Assembly: GCF_012933555.1 (NCBI RefSeq)
Contig: NZ_JABBPK010000001.1
Coordinates: 4,504,001-4,568,000, forward strand
Reading direction: 5' to 3'
From: Niallia alba
Lineage (GTDB): Bacteria; Bacillota; Bacilli; Bacillales; Cytobacillaceae
DNA: 64,000 bases
A program made the position numbers and the translations under genes. Below are positions 35,250 to 44,994 of the stretch, piece after piece (positions within the stretch are counted from its first letter, which is position 1; each line of letters starts with the position of its first letter). The notes under the pieces were generated by a model. It saw only the letters and a program-made list of their open reading frames with translations. It did not search any database and was not told the origin of the DNA.

Positions 35250-36491
35250 CTATGAAGACAGATCTACTGCCTGCTGTAAAACAGCTGCCTCTAACACATC
35301 GATTCCGGTCAATATATCGTCTAAATCGGTATGCTCATCTGGATGATGACTAATTCCGTTTAAAGACGGAATAAAGATTAAGCCTACCGGCCCCAATGAA
35401 GTCATATTCATGGCGTCATGCCCTGCCCCACTTTGCATCCATTGATAAGGAAGACTTTTGTCCTGACAAATTTTTTCTACTTGCAGGGAAAGTTCCTCCG
35501 ATAAATGGACAGGATCTTCCTTACTAATCTCTTGCGATATAATCTCTAATCCTCTTCTTTCCTTTACATCTTCCAACTTTTTAGACAGGGCATCGAGTAC
35601 CTTATTTCTTGAGACAATGGAAGTGGAACGAATATCTACTTTCATTTCCACTATCCCTGGGACAACGTTCATCGCCCCCATCGGAATGGAAAGAACCCCA
35701 ATTGTTGCGACTGTTCCATGATGCTGTTCCTCTTTAGCTGCTGCTTCTAAAGCGAGTGCTATTTCACTTGCCCCAAGCAAGGCATCCTTCCGCATATTCA
35801 TTGGTGTTGTACCAGAATGAGAAGCTGCTCCCTTTACTTCAATAATGAGTCGAACGGGTGCGGCAATCCCTGTTACAATCCCAATTTTCTTATTGTTGTT
35901 TATAAGAATAGGACCTTGTTCATTATGTAGTTCAAAGAAAGCCTTAAAGCGTTCCTGCGACCGACTCGCTAAATCCAATTGATCAAATCGTAACGCACAA
36001 AGCGAAAGAGCTTTTTCAAAAGTGATTCCATCCTTGTCCTTTAGCTGCTGGTACTTTTCTTTGTGCAAGGTTCCTGCCATTGCCTTACTTCCCACCGTAG
36101 ACACACCGAATCTCGAGGATTCTTCACAAGCAAATGAAATAATTTCAATCGGATGATCGGTTTCAATCTTTTGTTCGTTTAGTCGTTTTATTACTTCTAA
36201 TCCCGCAGTAACTCCAACTACCCCATCGTATTTCCCGCCTTGGTAAACCGTATCGAGATGGGAACCTATTACTACTGGAGGAAGATTTTTATGCTTCCCT
36301 TCTCTTTTGGCAATAATATTTCCGGCATAATCCATCCTAATTTCTAGCCCCTCATTTTTGCACAATCGCATAAATGCATGACTGCATGCCTGTTCCTCAT
36401 TCGTAAAGGCAACTCTCGTAATCCCTTTACTTCCCGAATTATATTGATTCATATTATTCAAAAGCTCTTCATATCTTCTTTTTCGATCCAT
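35250..36491 (-). CDS. Zn-dependent N-carbamoyl amino acid amidohydrolase (HyuC/AllC type, M20)
   Basis: 413 residues. Metal-binding residues are in GSHLDTVYQGGKYDGVVG, FACEESSRFG, FFELHNEQGP and ISHHPDE. Members hydrolyse N-carbamoyl amino acids or ureido acids to the amine, CO2 and ammonia. With dihydroorotase- and PyrD/K-like partners the predicted substrate is N-carbamoyl-L-aspartate; this is inferred from context. AAGGAGATAGAAAG precedes the ATG. Confidence 0.9.
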   Translation of the reverse strand: MDRKRRYEELLNNMNQYNSGSKGITRVAFTNEEQACSHAFMRLCKNEGLEIRMDYAGNIIAKREGKHKNLPPVVIGSHLDTVYQGGKYDGVVGVTAGLEVIKRLNEQKIETDHPIEIISFACEESSRFGVSTVGSKAMAGTLHKEKYQQLKDKDGITFEKALSLCALRFDQLDLASRSQERFKAFFELHNEQGPILINNNKKIGIVTGIAAPVRLIIEVKGAASHSGTTPMNMRKDALLGASEIALALEAAAKEEQHHGTVATIGVLSIPMGAMNVVPGIVEMKVDIRSTSIVSRNKVLDALSKKLEDVKERRGLEIISQEISKEDPVHLSEELSLQVEKICQDKSLPYQWMQSGAGHDAMNMTSLGPVGLIFIPSLNGISHHPDEHTDLDDILTGIDVLEAAVLQQAVDLSS

Positions 36492-36550
36492 CTTTCTATC
36501 TCCTTGATTATGGGCTTTGGAGAAAAATAGCCGTTTACTCCACCCTCTCT

Positions 36551-37324
36551 TTATAAGCGAATAGAACTTAATAGATGCATAGATTTCATATGCTCGCTGG
36601 CCTCTTTCGCCACTTCATTTATTTGTTTCACTAATTTTTCTTGATACATCTCGATATATTCACTTTCTCCAACGATACTGATACTGACATTCGTTTTTTT
36701 CTCATCGTAAAATATCGGCGCAGAAATGGCAGATACCCCTATTTCCAATTCTTCTACGCAAAAAGCAAGTTGGGAATGATAGATTTCGTTTAATTCCTTT
36801 TTAATGTCGAGAGGATTGGTTTTAGTGTATGGAGTGGCAGCTTCAAAGGGTGTTTCTTGCACGATTTTCTCTATAGTCGCTTCCTCTTGATAGGCTACAA
36901 TTACTTTTGCTGCAGCTGCACAATGAATCGGCATCCGTTGTCCCACATGCACAAAATACTTATTACGTAAATCTGATGGCTGATGGGTATAAACACAGTA
37001 CACATCTCCCCCATGATATCTACAAATGAAGGTATAAAGATTGGTTTGATTTGATAATTTTTCTCCATACCTGCCTAATAGTTTAATAGGGTCCTGCAAT
37101 CTTAAAAATTGACTACCCCACAACATCGTTTTCGGTCCAAGATAGTATTGTTTAGTAGCTTTATCCTGGATAACAAGCTGCTGTTCACACATACTTGTAA
37201 GCATTCGATGAATGGTACCCTTACTTAAATTGGTCTCTCTCGCAAGTTCACTAACTCCCATCCCAATATTCGAACCAGAAGAAAGGCAGTCCATTACATC
37301 TGTAAAGCGATTTAACCATTCCAT
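36551..37324 (-). CDS. IclR family transcriptional regulator
   Basis: 257 residues: winged HTH (about 10-65) with VSELARETNLSKGTIHRML, then the GAF-like effector domain with MPIHCAAAAKVIVA. The ATG at 37324 is chosen because AAAGGAGAGAAAAGGC precedes it; 17 further codons lie upstream. It lies between the carrier and the catabolic genes on the same strand and is the likely local regulator, sensing the substrate or an intermediate. Confidence 0.88.
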   Translation of the reverse strand: MEWLNRFTDVMDCLSSGSNIGMGVSELARETNLSKGTIHRMLTSMCEQQLVIQDKATKQYYLGPKTMLWGSQFLRLQDPIKLLGRYGEKLSNQTNLYTFICRYHGGDVYCVYTHQPSDLRNKYFVHVGQRMPIHCAAAAKVIVAYQEEATIEKIVQETPFEAATPYTKTNPLDIKKELNEIYHSQLAFCVEELEIGVSAISAPIFYDEKKTNVSISIVGESEYIEMYQEKLVKQINEVAKEASEHMKSMHLLSSIRL

Positions 37325-37442
37325 GCCTTTTCTCTCCTTTAAAAATAAGTTTCTCTTGGCGGAACACTGTTCCATTTTTTTAGAATAAGAGAAGGTGCCA
37401 TAAATACACCCTTCTCCCTCACAAAAAATATAGATAAAGCGT

Positions 37443-37464
37443 AAATGGAACCACCCCTCTGCCT
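37443..37464 (-). repeat. Dispersed repeat A, copy 12
   Basis: Minus-strand CAGGCAGAGGGGTGGTTCC, one to two bases past the MFS gene stop codon. Confidence 0.55.
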
Positions 37465-37465
37465 G

Positions 37466-38701
37466 TTATACAATCTCTTTATCCTTCGATTCAGGAATTA
37501 AAAAGATAAAGGCTAATGCAGATAAAATATAGACACCAGATAATAAGCTAAGTGCATAGCTTAAAGAATGATTGAGCGAAATATAACCAATAATAAATGG
37601 CGCAAATCCCGCAATAGCTCTTCCGACATTAAAAATAATATTTTCCGCAGTCGAACGAACTTCTGTATTATAATGCTCCGCTAGAAGTGCACCATATCCA
37701 CCCATCATTCCATTTACAAAGAATCCTAATACTCCACCAAGAAGCAATAAGGCTGCCATTGAAGTAACTTGGAAATAGATCCAAACAATGATTGCTGCTG
37801 CAATCAAGAAAGTTATATAAGATGGTCTACGGCCAATTTTATCTGCTAAATAACCAAAAATTAAGATACCGATAATCATGCCAATAATCGTCGTTACAGT
37901 CCACAACGTTGTTTTATTAAAATCATAGCCTAGTTCTGATGCAAGCATGGTTGGCATCCAAGTCATAATGCCATAAAAACCAAAATTTTGAACGCTTGTA
38001 GCGATAATTAAGCCAATCGTTATCTTCGTTGTTTCCTTTGAAGCAAATAACTGTCCAATCGCTATCTTATTTTTATTTTCTTCTTTCAGTTTTGTCCAAA
38101 TCTCTGGTTCCTTTAAATTTCTACGGGACCAAAAAGCAAAAATTGCTGGTAAAACCCCTGCAAGAAAGACACCATGCCATCCGAATTTTGGGGCAACAAA
38201 CAATACCGTTAAAGTAGCAAGAACAATCCCTAATTGAAATCCAACCGCTACAACAGAAGTAGCACGAGATCGATACTTCTTCGGCCAAGTCTCACTTACG
38301 AGTGTCATCCCAATTCCAAATTCTCCCCCAAGCCCTAAACCAGCTAAAAAGCGAAAGACGGCAAAGGTTTCTAAATTAGGCGCAAAAGCACATAAACCTG
38401 TAAAAACAGAAAAAATTAAAATAGTCCAAGTAAACACTCGTACTCGCCCATATTTATCAGCCATTACCCCAAACACAATCCCACCAATTACAGCACCAAG
38501 CAAAGTAATCGTAGAAAGACTTCCCGCCTGAGCTTGATTAATGCCAAAAAAAGCAATAATAAGTGGCAGCGTATAAGCCAAGATCATCATATCCAACCCA
38601 TCCATGGCATAGCCAACCGTTGAAGACCATAATGTTTTCCACTGATAACCCGTTATTTTCTTTTCTGGTACCTCTGTTGTTTCATATGCTTTCATATTCA
38701 C
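37466..38701 (-). CDS. MFS transporter, aromatic acid/H+ symporter (AAHS) type
   Basis: 411 residues, 12 membrane helices. It has GYAMDGLDMMILAYTLPLI in helix 1 and the loop GVMADKYGRVRVF, repeated as GYLADKIGRRPSY in the second half. These carriers import small organic anions. As the first gene of the cluster it is the likely uptake route for orotate or a related ring acid. The GTG start follows GGGGAGGATTTATCCA. Confidence 0.87.
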   Translation of the reverse strand: MNMKAYETTEVPEKKITGYQWKTLWSSTVGYAMDGLDMMILAYTLPLIIAFFGINQAQAGSLSTITLLGAVIGGIVFGVMADKYGRVRVFTWTILIFSVFTGLCAFAPNLETFAVFRFLAGLGLGGEFGIGMTLVSETWPKKYRSRATSVVAVGFQLGIVLATLTVLFVAPKFGWHGVFLAGVLPAIFAFWSRRNLKEPEIWTKLKEENKNKIAIGQLFASKETTKITIGLIIATSVQNFGFYGIMTWMPTMLASELGYDFNKTTLWTVTTIIGMIIGILIFGYLADKIGRRPSYITFLIAAAIIVWIYFQVTSMAALLLLGGVLGFFVNGMMGGYGALLAEHYNTEVRSTAENIIFNVGRAIAGFAPFIIGYISLNHSLSYALSLLSGVYILSALAFIFLIPESKDKEIV

Positions 38702-38829
38702 TGGATAAATCCTCCCCTTAACAAAATTTCATTCTATCCTTCTAAAAAAAGACTCCTATCTTTCCAGCAGAAGTAATAAATAATCCCTATCTCCTCTCCT
38801 AAGATACAATCTATCAAGTCTTTCTACCG

Positions 38830-38862
38830 CCAGATGTTTCACTGAACGGAACGATGTTTCAG
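38830..38862. promoter_or_regulatory. Candidate IclR-type operator
   Basis: GTTTCACTGAACGGAAC, an imperfect dyad, is flanked by two direct GATGTTTCA boxes about 130 bp before the carrier gene. Assignment to the local IclR regulator is a guess. Confidence 0.35.
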
Positions 38863-38912
38863 AATTAAGTAGCATAAACGTATGATACTACTAAGTTTTT
38901 TGGAAATCTATT

Positions 38913-38941
38913 ATATTGTCAGAAAATATGACAATATTTTT
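38913..38941 (+). terminator. Inverted repeat with T-run
   Basis: ATATTGTCA and TGACAATAT form a 9-bp stem followed by TTTTTT on the plus strand. No plus-strand gene precedes it, so an operator role is also possible. The rest of 38702-39182 shows no credible gene; a 68-codon frame there contains a REP copy. Confidence 0.45.
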
Positions 38942-39182
38942 TATTTTCAGTTTTTTAAAGGTGGAATCAATCATGCAAATACCCCCATCTGGAAATTAGA
39001 TGAGGGTATCAACAATTTATAAGATATTAAACTTTCATTTTTGGAATTATTCTCTATTAGATAAATTCCAGCTTGATCATTCTCTTCAACATCTGTTATA
39101 TCACTAGGATTTGTCTTTTGATGATGCCTGACGCCTTTAGCAATTACAGCCATAAATTGAACATAGAACCATGCCAATAACC

Positions 39183-39605
39183 TTATTCACTAGGATAGAG
39201 ATTCTGATATGTTTCTACCGTATGTATAATTAAATCCTTTAAAACATTGGTATCGATATCAGCTAATTTATTTACATAAATACAAGCCTTGCTCTTCGTG
39301 TGCTTACCAAAGTTCTCTAATAATTTTTCTCTTTCCTCACTTTCATAGGCCAAATAAAGACTAATCTTTGCCTTTCTTGGTGAAAAACCTACTAAAGGTG
39401 CATCCCCTTCATGTCCTGAAGCATACTTATAGTGATAGCTACCAAAGCCTATAATACTAGGACCCCACATTTTTGCGTCGTAACCAGTTACCTCTTCAAA
39501 AATTTCTAATAACTGATAGGCATCTGCCTTCTTCTTCTCACTTTCCACTCTTTCAATAAATTCAATTACACTATTGTCTGTTTCTTTCATCTTCGGTTCA
39601 TACAT
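39183..39605 (-). CDS. DUF1801 domain protein (YdhG-like)
   Basis: 140 residues of the DUF1801 fold: ELLEIFEEVTGYDAKMWGPSI and GFGSYHYKY, GFSPRKAKISLYL. Members are small cytosolic proteins, some linked loosely to iron handling, without a proven activity. AGGAGAGTGCGCATAT precedes the ATG. Single gene. Confidence 0.8.
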   Translation of the reverse strand: MYEPKMKETDNSVIEFIERVESEKKKADAYQLLEIFEEVTGYDAKMWGPSIIGFGSYHYKYASGHEGDAPLVGFSPRKAKISLYLAYESEEREKLLENFGKHTKSKACIYVNKLADIDTNVLKDLIIHTVETYQNLYPSE

Positions 39606-39843
39606 ATATGCGCACTCTCCTATATTCTAATTACATACTTGTTTCCATTATTGTCAGGATTATTACATTCTAGAATCAATCCTAATTTCCTGTTTAATAA
39701 CCAAATATCCTACAAATACTTTTGAGAACTTTATAAATTTCCCCTTTATATACTAAAATTGTAGTATAGAAATGATTGTTGTTAACAATTTATTTCCAAA
39801 ACCTAAAAGGGATATATGAGAGACATTCAAAGCTCTTTGCTAT

Positions 39844-40497
39844 TTAAATATCTAATCCAAACCAGGTTCTTAAACGTTTTGCTGCCTCTCCATCTGCAAC
39901 TATTCCGCTATCAGGACTTGTTGTGAAAAGTAGCCATTGCCAATCCTCACTCCCTACAAAACCTATTCTTGACCAATTATCGACGAATTCAATAAAGTTA
40001 TTTGCAATTTTATAACCGTGTCCTTCTCCATTATCGTGACTAAGATAAACTATTGGAGCATCATCTTCCGTGTTACTCATATCAAAAGCTAAGTAATCAC
40101 CATTTCCTACTTCACAAAAAGCCAATTTATTATGCCAAATGACATCATATTCATCTTCAGGATTAGGAAAAACATTTTCAATCCAGCCCATACGATCTTC
40201 TTCAAATTGAGAAAGCAGTTCCAAGCTCCAATGAGGTCTACCAGAGAAAATTTCTCGGAATTCATTTGGTTGCTCCATATTGTCAGGTAAAAACCAACGC
40301 AGGCTGAAATTGCCTGAGAACTCTTTGAGAACTTTTTTGAAACTTTCAGGTAACCTTACCCCAAGTTGTTCCTCTGTTTTGATTATTTGTTCAAGCGAAG
40401 CTGGTTCATCAATAATAACTTCTTGGACTTCTCCACCAATCTCTTTAATCCTAGAAGTAATAGTCTCAATTCTATATCTTATTACTTCATAATCCAT
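39844..40497 (-). CDS. SMI1/KNR4 (SUKH) family protein
   Basis: 217 residues. The SUKH core is EEQLGVRLPESFKKVLKEFSG and later GNGDYLAFDM. SUKH proteins often act as immunity proteins to contact-dependent or polymorphic toxins, but many are orphans; no toxin gene lies next to this one. GGGGAGATTAG precedes the ATG. Confidence 0.82.
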   Translation of the reverse strand: MDYEVIRYRIETITSRIKEIGGEVQEVIIDEPASLEQIIKTEEQLGVRLPESFKKVLKEFSGNFSLRWFLPDNMEQPNEFREIFSGRPHWSLELLSQFEEDRMGWIENVFPNPEDEYDVIWHNKLAFCEVGNGDYLAFDMSNTEDDAPIVYLSHDNGEGHGYKIANNFIEFVDNWSRIGFVGSEDWQWLLFTTSPDSGIVADGEAAKRLRTWFGLDI

Positions 40498-40712
40498 CTA
40501 ATCTCCCCACCATTTCTCAAATATAATATATAATTTACGCCCCTGGCTTATTTGAACTCGTTATAATCATCTTTTCTGCCTTTTGTTCTATCCACTAAAG
40601 ATTAAAATAATGAGCATCTGTCGTTCTTAACTCTTCGCAAATTCACATCTTCGAAAAAATGCTGCTCTCCTCTCCTAAATAAATAATTGCGTTAACAATT
40701 ACCCGTTTTATC

Positions 40713-41489
40713 TTACTTATTATTATCTTTACCCTTACTATTCTCTTTATCATCATAGTACGTTTTCAATTCTTTATAAATATAGCTAGCTATGTTTTCT
40801 GGAAAATAATTATTAAACTCATCATTGTACTTGGCAAAAAAGTGATCATCGTCAATAAGATTTAAAAAGTTTCTACTCGCTGGAAATATATTATCCATTT
40901 CGTTTAGAATTTCTCGTACTTTTTTTCTGCTTGGAGAATCATTGTACTGAATAGCATTTCTAATCGCTTGAATTAAGTTCCATATTTCTCTATCCATTTT
41001 CTCCTTATATTTTGGATCATGAAGCATCTTTATTTCTTTCATAAGCTCCTTGTCCGCTATAAAATGTTCTTCCCATGCTTGGATTTGTGATTTTTCCCGC
41101 CTAAATAAATCAAGCATAATAAAGGCAAATTCATTTATTTCTTCCTCAGAAATACCTTCAATATTGTACAACCGTTCCATTCTCGTAATTACTTCTAACT
41201 TATCATTTAATTCTGCTTGTTTTTTTTCAATTAACTGCTTCTGCATAAGCAATAACTCTCGATTTTTTAACTTCTGATTAGTTATTTGTTCTTTTATTTC
41301 ATTTAAAGACAGACCAAAATGTTTTAAAATCATTATTTGTTGAAAAAGTTCCCAGTCTAATCTTGTATATACTTTTCGACCATTTTTATTATATTTTTGG
41401 GGGGTAAGTAATTCTATTTTATCGTAGTACCGTAGCGTTCTCACTGTTGAACCTACTAACTTTGCAAACTGACCAATTGTTACTTCCAT
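40713..41489 (-). CDS. MerR family regulator (258 aa)
   Basis: N-terminal MerR winged HTH (IGQFAKLVGSTVRTLRYYDK, then QKYNKNGRKVYTRLDWELFQ), a coiled-coil helix, and a C-terminal helical effector domain with little similarity to known drug-binding forms but TipA-like in length. AAGGTGGTGTTAAC precedes the ATG. It is divergent from an MFS exporter and probably controls it in response to a drug. Confidence 0.87.
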   Translation of the reverse strand: MEVTIGQFAKLVGSTVRTLRYYDKIELLTPQKYNKNGRKVYTRLDWELFQQIMILKHFGLSLNEIKEQITNQKLKNRELLLMQKQLIEKKQAELNDKLEVITRMERLYNIEGISEEEINEFAFIMLDLFRREKSQIQAWEEHFIADKELMKEIKMLHDPKYKEKMDREIWNLIQAIRNAIQYNDSPSRKKVREILNEMDNIFPASRNFLNLIDDDHFFAKYNDEFNNYFPENIASYIYKELKTYYDDKENSKGKDNNK

Positions 41490-41498
41490 GTTAACACC

Positions 41499-41530
41499 AC
41501 CTTACTGAATTATATACTGTTACGTAAGGT
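41499..41530. promoter_or_regulatory. MerR operator candidate
   Basis: ACCTTAC (41499-41505) and GTAAGGT (41524-41530) form a dyad around TATATAAT-like sequence in the MerR/MFS divergent region, as expected for a MerR site over a promoter. Confidence 0.55.
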
Positions 41531-41674
41531 CACAATCAATACACTTGTTAATAGTTTTACTAATATAAATGAATGAAATGAAAATAGGATATTTTTTTTT
41601 AGAAAAAGGTTGCTTACGACATTACGTCACCATCTATGATTGGTTCTATATTAAGTTTGAGAGGAAGGTTATGT

Positions 41675-42892
41675 ATGGAACAACAATCATTATTTCGAAA
41701 TCCCCCTTTTATATTTCTATTTATTGGTAGTTTTTTAGCGATTATTGGTTATAGCATGTTTTTCATGACAACAACTTGGTTTGTTATTTCTGAATTAGGT
41801 TCTGCTAGTTTATTGGGCATTATACTTATTGCCATTACTGTGCCACGTATTCTCATGATGGCATTTGGTGGGGTTCTTGCTGATAAATTCAAGAAGACGA
41901 CAATTATGTTCAGTACGAGTTTAATCCAAGGCGTTCTATTAGTTATCCTATTTTTAATGAACAATGCAAATCAATTAACATTTGTATACCTGATCATTTT
42001 GGGATTCTTTTTTGGAACATTAGATGCTTTTTCTGGACCAGCTGGGACATCATTAATCCCGAAAATAGTACAGAAAAACCAAATAAAACAAGCAAATGCC
42101 GTTATTCAGGGATTGGGTCAGATTGGTTTTGTTATTGGACCTATTATATCTGGAACTGTCATGGAATTCGCTGGCGTCACGACTGGGTATTTAGTTTCGG
42201 CTATTATTGTTCTTTTGTCTGCCTTTTTTATGTTTCCACCTTTCTTGAAAGAAGGTCCCGTAGACAATACCATTCAACAAACGCCGCTTAAAGATCTCAT
42301 AGAAGGGTTTTCTTATGTAAAAGCAAGTAAATTTTTAATTACAGGTATCCTTATTTTAATTACGTTAAACTTCTTTGCCTTCGGAGCGATATCGATCGCA
42401 ATCCCAATTTTAGTAGAAACGTATGGAGGGACACCCATTAATCTTAGTTACATTGATGCTGCTTTAGGGGTGGGGATGCTAGTGAGTACAGCAATAATCG
42501 CTATGATCAAAATACGCCGTAGAGGATTAACATCAATTGCTGGATTAATTGCAACATTAATCGTAGCTATAGCATTTAGCCAAATTCCTAATTTGTATAT
42601 TTTGACAGCGTTAGCGTTCTTCATTGGATTTACCATGACATTTGTTTCAATCCCATTTTTCGCTTCAGCACAAGAAGATACTGATCCCCGCATTATGGGG
42701 AGGGTCATGAGTATTGTCTTCTTAGCAATGAACGGGTTTGATCCGCTTGCCTATGCAAGTGTAACTTTACTAGTTTCTAGAGGATTTGATATTCAATTAG
42801 TCATTTTGTCCTTTTCAATTGTTGGATTAATTATTGCTCTTGCCATTTTATGGAGAGGGAAGACGTTTAGAAATTATAAGTCTAACTATTAA
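41675..42892 (+). CDS. MFS efflux transporter (MFS_3 type)
   Basis: 405 residues, 12 membrane helices; the loop AFGGVLADKFKKTTI and AFSGPAGTSLIPKIV are typical of macrolide/multidrug-type exporters of this group. A start at 41675 is chosen because GAGAGGAAGGTTATGT precedes that ATG. It is divergent from the MerR gene, the standard drug-induced efflux layout. The substrate is unknown. Confidence 0.86.
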   Translation: MEQQSLFRNPPFIFLFIGSFLAIIGYSMFFMTTTWFVISELGSASLLGIILIAITVPRILMMAFGGVLADKFKKTTIMFSTSLIQGVLLVILFLMNNANQLTFVYLIILGFFFGTLDAFSGPAGTSLIPKIVQKNQIKQANAVIQGLGQIGFVIGPIISGTVMEFAGVTTGYLVSAIIVLLSAFFMFPPFLKEGPVDNTIQQTPLKDLIEGFSYVKASKFLITGILILITLNFFAFGAISIAIPILVETYGGTPINLSYIDAALGVGMLVSTAIIAMIKIRRRGLTSIAGLIATLIVAIAFSQIPNLYILTALAFFIGFTMTFVSIPFFASAQEDTDPRIMGRVMSIVFLAMNGFDPLAYASVTLLVSRGFDIQLVILSFSIVGLIIALAILWRGKTFRNYKSNY

Positions 42893-42916
42893 TTTCCCTT
42901 CAGGAAAAGACCACTT

Positions 42917-42942
42917 TTAGTACCTGACCCCTTGACCCGAAA
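42917..42942. repeat. Degenerate REP (family B)
   Basis: TACCTGACCCCTTGACCC, a decayed version of GGTGCCTGACACC with the TTGACCCC tail also seen at 60869. Confidence 0.4.
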
Positions 42943-43044
42943 CAGCAAAATAAAATTGGTTATCCGAAATGTTGGTGCTATAATAATGAATATAATTTGA
43001 AAAATGACGGATCGAACCGTTTGATTTAGGGGTGTAGAAAATCC

Positions 43045-43761
43045 ATGCTAATAGAGGTGCAAGCCAAGTTGCCTGGTGAGAATAATAGAGATTATTCATA
43101 CAGAGTAATAAAAGAAGCGATTATGTCGTTGCGATTAAAACCGGGTCAATCTTTAAGTGAAGCTGAGATTGCCGAGGCACTTCAAATTTCTCGTACTCCA
43201 ATTCGAGAGGTAATGGCAAAGTTACGAGAAGAACACTTAGTAGAAGTAATTCCACAAGTAGGAACGTACATATCAAAAATTAAACCAACCTTGATTGAAG
43301 AAGCAATATTTGTACGAATTATCTTGGAAAAAGAAATTTTAAAACAATCCTGTATATCCTTTCCGAAAAATGTATTGGTAGAGTTGAAAAATAATATCGC
43401 ACATCAAGAATTATTATTAGATCAAAAAGGAATGGAGCAGGAATTCCACAAATTAGATAAACAGTTTCATTTTCTGATCTTTCAGGGAAACAACAAGGAA
43501 AATGTCTGGGATTCCATTATTCGATTAAGTACACATTACAATCGAATGAGGCTTTTAGCCGAGATGAATCTTAGTTTCAGTGATGCAATCCTTCAACATA
43601 AAGCGATTGTGCAAATGATTGAAAATAAAGATGTAGATCAGGTAGAAACTATTGTAAGAGAACATATTATTGAGCCAACAAAGCTTTGGGAAGATTTATA
43701 TAAGCCTAATAGTCCATATGTTGAATATTTTGATCTTACAAAAAAAATGCCAGTATTCTAG
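43045..43761 (+). CDS. GntR family regulator, FadR/UxuR subfamily
   Basis: 238 residues: winged HTH (LSEAEIAEALQISRTPIREV), then the FCD effector domain with EFHKLDKQFHFLIF and a metal-binding histidine in LQHKAIVQMI. It precedes uxuA, and a 20-bp palindrome before uxuA fits its expected operator. It likely represses uxuA and gntP and responds to a hexuronate intermediate. Confidence 0.9.
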   Translation: MLIEVQAKLPGENNRDYSYRVIKEAIMSLRLKPGQSLSEAEIAEALQISRTPIREVMAKLREEHLVEVIPQVGTYISKIKPTLIEEAIFVRIILEKEILKQSCISFPKNVLVELKNNIAHQELLLDQKGMEQEFHKLDKQFHFLIFQGNNKENVWDSIIRLSTHYNRMRLLAEMNLSFSDAILQHKAIVQMIENKDVDQVETIVREHIIEPTKLWEDLYKPNSPYVEYFDLTKKMPVF

Positions 43762-43786
43762 GGTAGAAACCTAGCTACTGGCATTT
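43747..43786 (+). terminator. Terminator of the GntR gene
   Basis: ATGCCAGTA/TACTGGCAT with inner CTAGG/CCTAG and a TTTTTTT run. The stem begins inside the last codons of the gene. Confidence 0.85.
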
Positions 43787-43859
43787 TTTTATTATCACTA
43801 ATAGTTATAACCTTTGGTGGAAGCGATTAATAAAATGACATTTCAGTAAAATTAATGGT

Positions 43860-43896
43860 TGTAAACGTTTCATTAGCATGCTAGTATACTAGTATG
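43860..43896. promoter_or_regulatory. cre-like box and GntR operator before uxuA
   Basis: TGTAAACGTTTCA (43860-43872) resembles cre with one base missing. CTAGTATACTAG (43881-43892) is a perfect palindrome with the GT-N2-AC core of FadR-type sites, extended to 20 bp with one mismatch, and overlaps the likely -10. Confidence 0.6.
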
Positions 43897-43935
43897 AAAA
43901 GGTAATGCAAATAGAAAAAAAGGGAGGCATCTGAA

Positions 43936-44982
43936 ATGGAAATGTCATTTCGTTGGTATGGAGAAGATGATCCAGTACAAATTGAGTATATTGCTCAAAT
44001 TCCTGGGATGAAAGGAATTGTAACCGCTATATATGATGTACCTGTTGGAGAAGTTTGGCCAATGGATAAAATCGTAGCTTTAAAGAAAAGAGTCGAAAGT
44101 GTCGGCTTGAAGATTTCTGTCATTGAAAGTGTACCAGTGCATGAAGATATTAAATTAGGATTACCAACAAGAGATCGTTATATCGAAAATTACAAACAAA
44201 CGATCCGTAATTTAGGGGAAGCTGGAATACCAGTCATTTGTTATAATTTCATGCCTGTATTTGATTGGACTAGATCCGATTTAGCGTATGAGCTTCCAGA
44301 TGGTTCCACAACATTAATTTATGATGAAGCAACGGTTCAAAAGATGAATCCAATGCTTGGAGAATTATCACTACCTGGGTGGGATACTTCTTATGGTGAA
44401 GGCGGTTTAAAAGGCTTATTACAACAGTATGAAGGTGTGGATGAAGAAAAGCTTTGGGAGCATTTAGAATACTTCATTGGAGAGATTCTACCAGTAGCAG
44501 TTGAAAGTGACGTGAAAATGGCGATTCACCCGGATGATCCACCTTGGTCTATTTTTGGATTACCACGAATTATTACCAATAAACAGAACTTAGAAAGATT
44601 CTTAGATTTATATGACTCACCAAACCATGGACTTACTCTTTGCTCAGGGTCATTAGGATGCGATCCGAACAACGACTTTGTTGATATGGTCAAATACTTC
44701 GGAGGGATAAAAAACCGCGTTCACTTTGCCCACTTACGAAACGTAAAAATTACCGGGGAAAAATCTTTTTGGGAAACAGCCCATTTATCATCACATGGTT
44801 CATTAGATTTTTACGAAATTGTAAAGGCATTCATCGATTACGGTTTTGAAGGACCATTTCGTCCAGACCATGGCCGGATGATTTGGGGTGAAAAAGGAAG
44901 ACCGGGGTATGGACTGTACGATCGAGCTTTAGGAGCAGTTTATATAAATGGTTTAATTGAAGCAATCAAAAAATCAAAATAA
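43936..44982 (+). CDS. uxuA: Mannonate dehydratase UxuA
   Basis: 348 residues, TIM barrel. It starts [20 protein letters not shown], with catalytic and metal residues in [24 protein letters not shown] and [10 protein letters not shown]. It dehydrates D-mannonate to 2-keto-3-deoxygluconate in glucuronate breakdown. AAAGGGAGGCATCTGAA precedes the ATG. It lies between its GntR regulator and a GntP-type permease. Confidence 0.95.
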   Translation: MEMSFRWYGEDDPVQIEYIAQIPGMKGIVTAIYDVPVGEVWPMDKIVALKKRVESVGLKISVIESVPVHEDIKLGLPTRDRYIENYKQTIRNLGEAGIPVICYNFMPVFDWTRSDLAYELPDGSTTLIYDEATVQKMNPMLGELSLPGWDTSYGEGGLKGLLQQYEGVDEEKLWEHLEYFIGEILPVAVESDVKMAIHPDDPPWSIFGLPRIITNKQNLERFLDLYDSPNHGLTLCSGSLGCDPNNDFVDMVKYFGGIKNRVHFAHLRNVKITGEKSFWETAHLSSHGSLDFYEIVKAFIDYGFEGPFRPDHGRMIWGEKGRPGYGLYDRALGAVYINGLIEAIKKSK

Positions 44983-44994
44983 GCTAACATTATT

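Noticed and set aside
38971-39177. 68-codon minus-strand ORF
   Set aside because: It contains a REP copy and has no ribosome binding site or recognisable family.
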